DNA from: an uncultured Clostridia bacterium
Lineage (GTDB): Bacteria > Bacillota > Clostridia > UBA1381
Direction of reading: 5' to 3'
Assembly (NCBI GenBank): GCA_934501535.1
Contig: CAKSUM010000014.1
Coordinates: 24,228-88,227, forward strand
Length of the DNA stretch: 64,000 nt
The notes under the pieces were generated by a model. The model saw only the letters and a program-made list of their open reading frames with translations. It was not told the origin of the DNA and made no database searches. Shown one piece after another: positions 18,836 through 26,578 of this stretch. Both the position numbers and the translations under genes were made by a program. Numbering within the stretch: the stretch's first letter is position 1; every line of letters begins with the position of its first letter.

Positions 18836-21800
18836 ATGAGAAAATTGACTGCACTGATTTTATCGGCGGCATTACTGATACCGGCTGTTCCGGCATACGC
18901 CGCATATGATTATGCCGCTATGACGACAGAGCTGTACGGACTGATTAATCAATGTAATAATCTGGGGATACCGACCGATTATGAAACTGTCAGCTGCAAG
19001 GTTATCGAGCGTTTTGAAAAATACATGAACGGCGACGCACAAAGCGGTGTATCGGCAGACATACTCGGGTATAATGACGCACAGATAAAGAGACTGTACA
19101 ATGAAACAAAGGAAAATCTCAACGCCTATATCAGCGGTACGAAATATCCGCGCGAGGTAAGCCGTGCAAAAATGAGCAGGGTTTCACAAAACGGCGCGAA
19201 CCTTTCAGACGGCGGCAATCCTGTTTATTCACTGGGCTACGGACATTTTTCTCTGGCGCAGAAGGATATACCGGAATTTCAGAATTTCGGGGTCAGCAAC
19301 ATACAGCTTGAAATCGGGCCCGAATATGTGAAAAATGAGGAGGCGTACTGGAGAGAAAGCTCGGGAGGAAATCCGCAAACAACGGTTAAAACATCTGCGG
19401 CATTTAAGAGGTCGGGCGGTTCGTCTCTTTATGTAAAAAACACAACCGAAGAAGTCAGAAATGTTTATTATATGTTTTCCCAAACGGTGGACTGCAAGCC
19501 GGACACAACATATAAATTCGGCTGCTACAGCTATATTACCGCCATGGAGTCTTACACAAACTATGTCTCGCTGAACGGAACCGGTGCGCAGGGCAGAAAA
19601 TTATTTAAAAAATCGGCGTCCTGGACAGATACCGGGGCAACATACACAACCGAACCGGACAGGGAACAGCTGCAGTTTACCATATCCGTAAGCGGCATAG
19701 TGACGGCATATTTTGACGATTGTTACTTATACGAGCTTGATGCGGACGGCAATATCGTAAGCGATAATCTGCTGAAAAATCCGAGCTTTGAAGACGGGCG
19801 TTCATATGCAAACAGTTTCAGGTATGTAACCGACGCGCTGGAGACTGCGGAAAAGAGCAATGTTGCAGTTAATCTGTTATTGTCGCCGCACTATTTTCCG
19901 ACTGATGTTTCCGGCGTGCAGTATAACCAATCCGCAAGCGGATTTTTGAAATATAATATTAATGCGCCGGAGGCAAAGGCGGTTTTGGAGAATTATCTGC
20001 GGACGCTTTTGCCCGAGCTTAAAGGTTACAAGGCGCTGACCGGTATTATTCTTGCGAATGAACCGGTATTCAAAACCACCGATTATCCCGATTTTTATAA
20101 TCCGCTGTTCAGAGAATATTTAAAAGATATTCATGGCACGGTAAGTGTGTTGAACAGTGCGTACGGAAAATCATACGGTGATTTTTCCGAAATAAACATG
20201 CCGAATGACGTTACCGCATATGACGCATTAAGCTATGATTGGATAGAATTTAATGACAAAATGATGGCCGAATGGCATAGGTGGCTGGGTGAAACCGTTC
20301 ATAAATACCTGCCGGATATTCCCGTAAGTACCAAGATGATGGGAATTATTGAGGGCAGCGGAGAGGAACTCAGTGACAGACTGTACTTAACACGAGGAAC
20401 GGATATTGACCTTTTGGGCGAAGCTGCGGACTGGGCAGGAAATGATTCCTACGATGTTATAGGAAATCCGGATACTTACTATAGGACCATGTTTCTGTAT
20501 GATTATCAATATTCGGCAGTGGGAAAGCCGATATATAATTCCGAAGACCACCTGATTGCTGACGGAGACGCTGAATTCAGTGAAAAACAAAGGCTGCACT
20601 GGGGAAACAGTTTATGGCAGGGAGCAATTCACGGCAGAAGTATGTCATCAATATGGGTATGGGAAAGAAGCCATGACAGCACATCACCCATATATAACAG
20701 CGTTTTGGCGCGCCCTGACATTGTTGCGGAAACAGGAAAACGTTCGCTTGACCTTGCTGCGCTCGGAAGTGAGATTGCAGCTGTAGGACAGCTTAATTAT
20801 GATGTTGCATTATGGTATTCAAAGCCGTCACGGCTGTATGACGCCGGCTTCTCAAAGCGGATGATGAATACATATAAGGCACTTTTAAGTATAGGGAAAA
20901 AGCCGGGAATTGTGTCGGACAAGAGTATCGGCAAGCTGAATAATTATAAGGTGCTGATAATTCCCGGAGCGCAATATTGCACTAAAGACGCATTGGCGGC
21001 AGTAAATGATTTTATCGGAAAAGGCGGAAAAGTAATTTATTCGGACGGTGCATTTTCAAGGGACGAGTATAAAAAAGCCTTAAGCAATTTCAATATTGTG
21101 TCAAACGGATATCTGTATTCGCCGTCGGGGAAGGTTTCCGATATTGCAAAGACGCTGCTTGATTATCTGAACGGTTTCGGACTTGCAAGAGTTATGCTTA
21201 AAACAGCGTCGGGCGAAATTCCGGAAAATATTGACTGGACATATTGCATTGACGGCTCGCGGCTTCTTATTAATGCATCGAATTCGGTCTGTGACAGCGT
21301 ACAAAATGCGGAGGTTTATCTGGACGGCAAGAAAATCACGGGTATGCGTGAGTTAATAACCGAGTCCGAAGTTCGGGATAGTATTGTCCTTTCGGGATAT
21401 AAGCCGGTACTTTTGGAGAAGAAGTTTGCATACGGCGAAAATTTTGTTAAAACTATTTCGGCAGATAAAAATGCGATACGCTGGACTTATGAAAACGGTG
21501 AATCAAACACTGCCAATGTATATAAAGTGCTGAAAAACGGTATGCTCGATTTTTTGCAGTGCGTCACGGGGTACAGCTATGTATACACCGATAACGGCTC
21601 GTATGTCGTAAAGGCAATATCGGCAGGCCGCGAAGAAAATTCGGGAAAAATGATAACAGCAGGCGAGCAGCTGCCGTTTTCCGTTGAGATTGCGGATGCG
21701 GTGCCTGCGGAAAAATCGGTGCTGTGCGATATAAAGCTTACGAACAATCTGGATTACTATGCTACGTGCGTGCTGATGATTAGGGTGAAAAATTCCGCCG

Positions 21801-21976
21801 GTGAAATCATCGGCAGCGCGTCGCACAAGCCTGTTATGAAAGCAGGTGCACAAACCGATGTCAGAATATCTGTATCGGCGAGCGAAATTCCGTATGAAAC
21901 AGAGGTTGCCGCATTGGACAGCTATAACGGAAATGAGATGTCAAATACGGTTACAAGGGTGTTTGAAACTAAATAA
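18836..21976 (+). CDS. Secreted GH42-like glycosidase with CBM inserted in the barrel
   Basis: 1046 residues from ATG 18836, which follows GAGGGA at 6 nt and begins a signal peptide (MRKLTALILSAALLIPAVPA); an upstream in-frame start lacks both. A paralogue of the preceding enzyme: LLSPHYFPTD, 'GFLKYNINAPEAKAVLENYL', LANEPVF (Glu409) and YNSEDHLIAD (Glu570), then GRSMSSIWVWER. It differs in carrying a ~150-residue CBM-like jelly roll (about 165-320, closing YFDDCYLYELD...NPSFEDG) between the first barrel strand (IQLEIGP) and the following helix, and in having no SLH domains. C-terminal beta domains (~700-1046) follow. Last gene of the operon; a strong terminator follows immediately. Confidence 0.8.
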   Translation: MRKLTALILSAALLIPAVPAYAAYDYAAMTTELYGLINQCNNLGIPTDYETVSCKVIERFEKYMNGDAQSGVSADILGYNDAQIKRLYNETKENLNAYISGTKYPREVSRAKMSRVSQNGANLSDGGNPVYSLGYGHFSLAQKDIPEFQNFGVSNIQLEIGPEYVKNEEAYWRESSGGNPQTTVKTSAAFKRSGGSSLYVKNTTEEVRNVYYMFSQTVDCKPDTTYKFGCYSYITAMESYTNYVSLNGTGAQGRKLFKKSASWTDTGATYTTEPDREQLQFTISVSGIVTAYFDDCYLYELDADGNIVSDNLLKNPSFEDGRSYANSFRYVTDALETAEKSNVAVNLLLSPHYFPTDVSGVQYNQSASGFLKYNINAPEAKAVLENYLRTLLPELKGYKALTGIILANEPVFKTTDYPDFYNPLFREYLKDIHGTVSVLNSAYGKSYGDFSEINMPNDVTAYDALSYDWIEFNDKMMAEWHRWLGETVHKYLPDIPVSTKMMGIIEGSGEELSDRLYLTRGTDIDLLGEAADWAGNDSYDVIGNPDTYYRTMFLYDYQYSAVGKPIYNSEDHLIADGDAEFSEKQRLHWGNSLWQGAIHGRSMSSIWVWERSHDSTSPIYNSVLARPDIVAETGKRSLDLAALGSEIAAVGQLNYDVALWYSKPSRLYDAGFSKRMMNTYKALLSIGKKPGIVSDKSIGKLNNYKVLIIPGAQYCTKDALAAVNDFIGKGGKVIYSDGAFSRDEYKKALSNFNIVSNGYLYSPSGKVSDIAKTLLDYLNGFGLARVMLKTASGEIPENIDWTYCIDGSRLLINASNSVCDSVQNAEVYLDGKKITGMRELITESEVRDSIVLSGYKPVLLEKKFAYGENFVKTISADKNAIRWTYENGESNTANVYKVLKNGMLDFLQCVTGYSYVYTDNGSYVVKAISAGREENSGKMITAGEQLPFSVEIADAVPAEKSVLCDIKLTNNLDYYATCVLMIRVKNSAGEIIGSASHKPVMKAGAQTDVRISVSASEIPYETEVAALDSYNGNEMSNTVTRVFETK

Positions 21977-21977
21977 A

Positions 21978-22005
21978 AACGGCGGCAGCATTTGCCGCCG
22001 TTTTT
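21978..22005. terminator. Bidirectional Rho-independent terminator
   Basis: ACGGCGGCA pairs with TGCCGCCGT with A-rich and T-rich flanks on either side. It sits between the converging glycosidase operon (ends 21976) and the LacI-type gene (ends 22087), so it can serve both strands. Confidence 0.85.
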
Positions 22006-22014
22006 GCCGTTTTT

Positions 22015-22093
22015 GCGGTGGGTTTACGGGTTATTGCAGTCGGTGCAGTCGATTGGCGGTCGGTTTGCAGTCGATTGGCGGTGGGTTTACGGG
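22015..22093 (+). repeat. Short tandem/direct repeats at lacI 3' end
   Basis: GCGGTGGGTTTACGGG occurs at 22015-22030 and 22078-22093. TGCAGTCGATTGGCGGT occurs at 22044-22060 and 22066-22082, a 22-bp period. The array runs into the stop codon of the LacI-type gene, whose terminal NNNRP residues it encodes. Confidence 0.75.
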
Positions 22094-23061
22094 CGGTTGT
22101 TATTCAGGCGCATGACAGAATCTTTGATAATCAGCATGTCTGAAATATATACGCATTGCGGCTCCATAGGCGCCATGTGCTTTATCCGCTGGTATAAAAG
22201 CTCCAAAAGCGCGTCCGACATGGTGTCAATCGGCTGTGAAATAGTTGTCAGCGCCGGCGATATATGCTTTAAAATAGGAATGTTATCATAACCGATTATG
22301 GAAAAGTCATCGGGGACGCAGAGGCCCCTTTCTTTAATGCATTGTATTGCTCCCAAAGCTATCATATCATATGATGCAAAGATAGCGGTGGGCCGGGAAT
22401 TCAGGGATAAAAGTTTATCCATTCCGTAGTAACCGGCGACCTCATTCCTATCTTTCGAAACAATTATGTAGTTTTCATCTATGGGAAGCCCGTGTCGGTT
22501 CATGGCGTTTATAAACTCGATACGGCGTTTGCCTGCCAGAACTTCCCCGATATATGCGATTTTCCGGTGCCCCATGTTCTTGAGATACCGTATTGCCTGG
22601 TCTATTGCCGTTTCGTCTTTCATGATGCAGTCGCAGGCAATAGTATCCGAACTGTTGAAGGTGACGAGCGGAATATGCGGCGGAGTAATATTTTCCAGAT
22701 CGTCCAATAAAATTATTCCGTCTGCCGAATTGGTATTTGTAAAATGGTTAAACTGCTTTTGTATCGATGTCTTATTAAACTGACAGAAAGAAACTACCAT
22801 GAGGTCTCCCTTTCTCTCGATTTTGTGCTGCAGAGCCGTCAAAAGCGACCCGTAAAACGGACCGGTAATGTCCGGACACAGCACCGCAATGGTTTTATAA
22901 TTAAGGACGGGTTTATAATATTTTTGCAGGACCCCGAGGTTTTGCGCGACTTTGAAAATTTTTTCTTTAGTTTTCGTGCTTACTTCATTGCTGTCATGAA
23001 AGGCTTTGGAAACTGTTGAGACAGAACAACCGGAAATTTTTGCTATTTTTGACAATGACAT
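22087..23061 (-). CDS. LacI-family transcriptional regulator
   Basis: 324 residues. The N-terminal HTH with hinge is typical (SLSKIAKISGCSVSTVSKAF, residues 2-21). It is followed by a periplasmic-binding-protein fold for an effector sugar (TIAVLCPDITGPFYGSL; 'MGHRKIAYIGEV'; 'PTAIFASYDMIALGAI'; DFSIIGYDNIPI). ATG 23061 is chosen because AAAGGAG ends 8 nt before it; the ATG two codons upstream would be only 2 nt away. Divergent from the sugar-importer operon, so probably represses or controls it and itself. Paired boxes at 23130-23162 lie in the shared intergenic region but are placed like activator sites, so they may belong to a different protein. Confidence 0.9.
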   Translation of the reverse strand: MSLSKIAKISGCSVSTVSKAFHDSNEVSTKTKEKIFKVAQNLGVLQKYYKPVLNYKTIAVLCPDITGPFYGSLLTALQHKIERKGDLMVVSFCQFNKTSIQKQFNHFTNTNSADGIILLDDLENITPPHIPLVTFNSSDTIACDCIMKDETAIDQAIRYLKNMGHRKIAYIGEVLAGKRRIEFINAMNRHGLPIDENYIIVSKDRNEVAGYYGMDKLLSLNSRPTAIFASYDMIALGAIQCIKERGLCVPDDFSIIGYDNIPILKHISPALTTISQPIDTMSDALLELLYQRIKHMAPMEPQCVYISDMLIIKDSVMRLNNNRP

Positions 23062-23129
23062 AAACATATCTCCTTTATGTTTTGGATAATTACACTATAT
23101 CACAACGTGAATTAAAAATCAATAAATTC

Positions 23130-23162
23130 CGAAAAAGTTTCGTGATTTCCGAAAATATTTCT
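23130..23162 (+). promoter_or_regulatory. Paired 13-bp boxes upstream of importer promoter
   Basis: CGAAAAAGTTTCG (23130-23142) and CGAAAATATTTCT (23150-23162) are 20 bp apart. The second ends 12 nt before the -35, exactly as at 5060-5092. The left box is a perfect CGAAA-N3-TTTCG palindrome. Confidence 0.6.
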
Positions 23163-23174
23163 TGAAAATCCGTA

Positions 23175-23203
23175 TTGAAATAACGATTTTTTTGTGTTAT
23201 TCT
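23175..23203 (+). promoter_or_regulatory. Sigma-A promoter of the sugar importer operon
   Basis: TTGAAA (23175-23180), a 17-nt spacer, then TATTCT (23198-23203). The poor -10 suits a promoter that needs an activator bound at the boxes just upstream. Confidence 0.65.
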
Positions 23204-23249
23204 TAAGAAAAGTCAATGGAATGACATTAAAAAGGGAGGATGGAATTGT

Positions 23250-24641
23250 ATGAAATTTCAAAAAATTATGTCTGTAGGTCTGGCTGCTGTTATTTTGGCG
23301 CTGGGAGTATCCGGCTGCGGCGAAAAGAATAAAGCAGAGGACGGAAAAATAGCTGTTTCAATCGGTGACTGGCCCGATAAAACCAATCCCAAAAATCAGG
23401 AGCGGTACGAAGGATACCTTGCCCAAATGAAGGAAAAGTATCCCGACATTGTGATTACTCCGGACACCTACGTTTTTGAAACAAAGACATTCTCGATGAA
23501 GGCTTCGGCAAATCAGCTGCCTACAATGTACGGCTCGTGGTTCACCGAGGTTAAAAATATAATTAAATCAAATTATGCCGCCGACGCGACAAATGTTATG
23601 AAAAAGAACGGCATACTTGATTCAATCAATCCGAGTCTTTTAAAAATGGTCAGCAGTGATGACGGCAAGGTTTACGGCTTCCCTGTTTCCGCTTATGCAC
23701 AGGGGCTGACGTATAACAAGGCGATTTTTAAAGAGGCGGGACTTGTAAATGCGGACGGCAGTATCAAAATTCCGGATACATACGAAGAACTCGCCGAGTT
23801 TTCAAAAATTATAAGAGAAAAGACGGGCAAGGCGGGAATTGTTTTGGATACCGCAAATAACTGCGGCGGCTGGCATTTTATGAACATAGCATGGAGCTTT
23901 GGCGTGAACTTTATGGAGCAGGGTGCGGACGGTAAATGGAAAGCTACATTCAATACGCCGGAGGCGGTGGCGGCACTGCAGTATGTCAAGGATTTGAAAT
24001 GGAAGTATAATGCGCTTCCGGACAATACCGTTATCGACCAGAGCGAGGGACACAAAATTTTCGGAACAGCTCAGGCGGCTATGGTTATTGCAGACCCTAA
24101 GGATATTTACTGCACAAAGTTCGGTATGAACAAAGATGATTTAGGCGTTGCGAGAATGCCGAAAGGACCTGCCGGCAGATATGCTCAGACCGGCGGAGAT
24201 TTGAAGATGTTTGCGCCCGGTTCAACAGACGAACAGATTGACGCCTGCTTTAAATGGCTGGATTTAATCGGTTACGGCAAGGATTTGGACGAACAGAGCA
24301 TAGAAAACAAAAAGAAATCGTATCAGAATACGCTTGATAAAAACGGTATTGTGTTTGGCAGAGAAGCCCTCCCGGTTTGGGTAAATGAGGACAGAGTTAA
24401 AAAGCAGGCGGAAATTGCGGCGGATTATGTAAATATCGACCCTAAGGATTTTGATTCGTATTATTCATTTGAGGACGTTACATTAAGAGCCGAAGAACCG
24501 GTGGCTTGTCAGCAGCTGTATTCCGTGCTTGACGGCTGTATTCAGGAGGTTATTACCAATCAAAACGCAGACCCGGCTAAACTGATTGCGGACGCATGCA
24601 GTGACTTCCAGGCAAACCACCTGGATCATGTGGAACAGTAA
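23250..24641 (+). CDS. ABC importer sugar-binding lipoprotein
   Basis: 463 residues with a lipoprotein signal: hydrophobic segment then lipobox GVSGC (Cys ~23). The family-1 extracellular solute-binding pattern is clear (YGFPVSAYAQGLTYNKAIF, 'IPDTYEELAEFSKII', NCGGWHFMN, FGTAQAAMVIADPKD). It captures an oligosaccharide at the membrane and delivers it to the two permeases that follow. GGGAGG lies 11 nt before the ATG. A stable hairpin after the stop (24661-24693) probably raises its dose over the permeases. First gene of the operon running through GH38 and a HAD phosphatase. Confidence 0.92.
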   Translation: MKFQKIMSVGLAAVILALGVSGCGEKNKAEDGKIAVSIGDWPDKTNPKNQERYEGYLAQMKEKYPDIVITPDTYVFETKTFSMKASANQLPTMYGSWFTEVKNIIKSNYAADATNVMKKNGILDSINPSLLKMVSSDDGKVYGFPVSAYAQGLTYNKAIFKEAGLVNADGSIKIPDTYEELAEFSKIIREKTGKAGIVLDTANNCGGWHFMNIAWSFGVNFMEQGADGKWKATFNTPEAVAALQYVKDLKWKYNALPDNTVIDQSEGHKIFGTAQAAMVIADPKDIYCTKFGMNKDDLGVARMPKGPAGRYAQTGGDLKMFAPGSTDEQIDACFKWLDLIGYGKDLDEQSIENKKKSYQNTLDKNGIVFGREALPVWVNEDRVKKQAEIAADYVNIDPKDFDSYYSFEDVTLRAEEPVACQQLYSVLDGCIQEVITNQNADPAKLIADACSDFQANHLDHVEQ

Positions 24642-24660
24642 TTTGAATATAAAGCTTAAT

Positions 24661-24693
24661 ATATGTGGGTGAAAGCTCATTTCACCCGCATAT
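24661..24693 (+). other. Post-SBP hairpin (partial terminator/stabiliser)
   Basis: A 14-bp stem with one G-U pair (ATATGTGGGTGAAA / TTTCACCCGCATAT, 5-nt loop) and no T-run, between the binding-protein and permease genes. Such hairpins allow the binding protein to be made in excess. Confidence 0.6.
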
Positions 24694-24721
24694 ACGGCTT
24701 GTTTCAGAAAGGAAATGACTT

Positions 24722-25630
24722 ATGGCAAAGCAACAATCAACCGCAAAAAATAAGCCGGTTTCGGGATTATTAAGACGCAATATTTCCGGCTGGCTTTTGA
24801 TTATTCCGTCAATTATTTTGTTTGTCTTTATAATATGGAGACCTATTATTATCGGAATCAGTTATTCTTTTTTTGATTTACAGGGTTTTAAACCCGTGGA
24901 ATTTGTGGGGTTTAAGAATTTTGCGGAGGTTTTGAACGATACTAATTTTATTAAAACCCTGATAAATACCGTAGGCTATGTTTTTTGGTCACTCATAATC
25001 GGATTTCCGCTGCCTTTTATATGCGCGGTTATGCTGAATGAACTTGTTCACATGAAAGGCTATTTTAAAATTACTACATATCTTCCGGTTGTTATTCCGA
25101 CTATTGCGACGGCTTTTATTTGGAAAATGGTATATATGGACGGCCCCGGAGGTCTTTTGAATATGCTTTTATATTACTTCGGAATTGAGCCGATGGGCTG
25201 GCTCAGCAACAAGACTCTGGTTATTCCGCTGATTGTGGTTTCCATGTCATGGAGCGGATTCGGCTCGACATTGATTATGTATCTGGCAACGCTGCAGGGG
25301 ATTAATCAGGAGCTTTATGAGGCGGCGCGTCTTGACGGCGCAGGATTTTTCAGAAGAATAAAGCATGTTTTGTTTCCGCATATGCGCGGAGTTGTGTTGC
25401 TTTTGGCTATAAGGCAGATTATAGGTGTATTCAGCGTCGCGGAGCAGCCGCTGGCAATGACGGGCGGAGGACCCAACGGGGCGTCAATGTCTTTGGGGCT
25501 TACAAATTACTATTACGCATTCAAATATTCACAGTATGATAAGTCAATGGCGCTGGGCGTAATAACGTTTTGCCTGCTCCTGGTGCTGACGTTTGTATAT
25601 TTCGGTCTGGATCGCCGCATAGAGGAATAG
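24722..25630 (+). CDS. ABC sugar importer permease (LplB/UgpA type)
   Basis: 302 residues, six predicted membrane segments beginning at residue ~20 (ISGWLLIIPSIILFVFIIW). The cytoplasmic EAA loop, which docks the ATPase, reads 'YEAARLDGAGFFRRIKHVLFP'. Its pattern (the YSFFDLQGF region, GWLSN, GGGPNGASM) is that of oligosaccharide permeases of the LplB/UgpA group. Ribosome site GAAAGGA before ATG. Works with the second permease 12 nt downstream. No ATPase gene is nearby, as is common for such importers that borrow a shared MsmK/MsmX-like ATPase. Confidence 0.92.
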   Translation: MAKQQSTAKNKPVSGLLRRNISGWLLIIPSIILFVFIIWRPIIIGISYSFFDLQGFKPVEFVGFKNFAEVLNDTNFIKTLINTVGYVFWSLIIGFPLPFICAVMLNELVHMKGYFKITTYLPVVIPTIATAFIWKMVYMDGPGGLLNMLLYYFGIEPMGWLSNKTLVIPLIVVSMSWSGFGSTLIMYLATLQGINQELYEAARLDGAGFFRRIKHVLFPHMRGVVLLLAIRQIIGVFSVAEQPLAMTGGGPNGASMSLGLTNYYYAFKYSQYDKSMALGVITFCLLLVLTFVYFGLDRRIEE

Positions 25631-25642
25631 GGGGGACATAAA

Positions 25643-26551
25643 ATGAAAACGAGAAATGCCGATAGATTTTCCGATAAAACAAGCGGTCTTTTAAACTGGG
25701 CTGACCTTAAAAAGCCGCAGTTTAAACTGCTTTATTGGTCAATGTTTCTGATTATGTTCATTATAAGCCTTATATGTCTTTTGCCGACGCTGTGGGTTGC
25801 GGTGTCGGGATTTAAAGATGTAAATGAAATGTATGCCGTTCCGCCGACGCTGCTGCCGAAAACTTTCGATTTCGCAAGAATAGGCGAAGTCTGGAATAAG
25901 GTAAATGTTTTGGGATATTTTAAAAATTCCGTTATGCTTATAGTCGGCTGCTGGGCATGCGACATTGTGATAAACGGTCTGGCGGGCTATGTTCTCTCGA
26001 GAATTAAGCCGGTCGGTTCAAGACTTATAGAAACACTGGTTTTTTGGTCTATGCTTCTTCCCGGAATAAGCATGGTACCGCTGTATATGACATTTGTTGA
26101 TGTGCCTTTTATACATGTGAACCTGATAGGGAGCTATACGCCTATCTGGATTATGGCAGGCGCAAATGCATTTAATATTCTGCTGTTCCGAAACTTTTTT
26201 AACGGCATACCGATGTCATATCTTGAGGCTGCGAGAATAGACGGCTGCACCGATCTCGGAATTTTCGGCAGAATTATCATTCCGCTTTCCAAGCCGATCA
26301 TTATGGTTGTCACAATTTTCAGCATTACCGGAACGTGGGGTAATTTTATGTGGCCGTACCTTGTTTTGGGAAATACAAACAGAGAGCCGGTTTCCGTTAT
26401 GCTTTATAATCTCGGCTCAAGCACCTCGGGATTGGTGGAAAATGAGTACATGCTGCTTATGATGATTTCAATTATTCCTATGATACTTATGTATGCAATC
26501 TTCTCAAAGCACATCATGGGAGGACTTAATATGAGCGGTTTGAAAGGATAA
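25643..26551 (+). CDS. ABC sugar importer permease (YtcP/UgpE type)
   Basis: 302 residues, six membrane segments (first: YWSMFLIMFIISLICLLPTL). Its EAA loop is YLEAARIDGCTDLGIFGRII, and the C-terminus KHIMGGLNMSGLKG is typical of the second permease in CUT1 systems. GGGGG ribosome site; 12 nt after the first permease. Imports the oligosaccharide captured by the lipoprotein; 27 nt before the GH38-like gene, so import and intracellular processing are co-expressed. Confidence 0.92.
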   Translation: MKTRNADRFSDKTSGLLNWADLKKPQFKLLYWSMFLIMFIISLICLLPTLWVAVSGFKDVNEMYAVPPTLLPKTFDFARIGEVWNKVNVLGYFKNSVMLIVGCWACDIVINGLAGYVLSRIKPVGSRLIETLVFWSMLLPGISMVPLYMTFVDVPFIHVNLIGSYTPIWIMAGANAFNILLFRNFFNGIPMSYLEAARIDGCTDLGIFGRIIIPLSKPIIMVVTIFSITGTWGNFMWPYLVLGNTNREPVSVMLYNLGSSTSGLVENEYMLLMMISIIPMILMYAIFSKHIMGGLNMSGLKG

Positions 26552-26578
26552 TCGCATTTGACTGAAAGGAAAAAGGCA

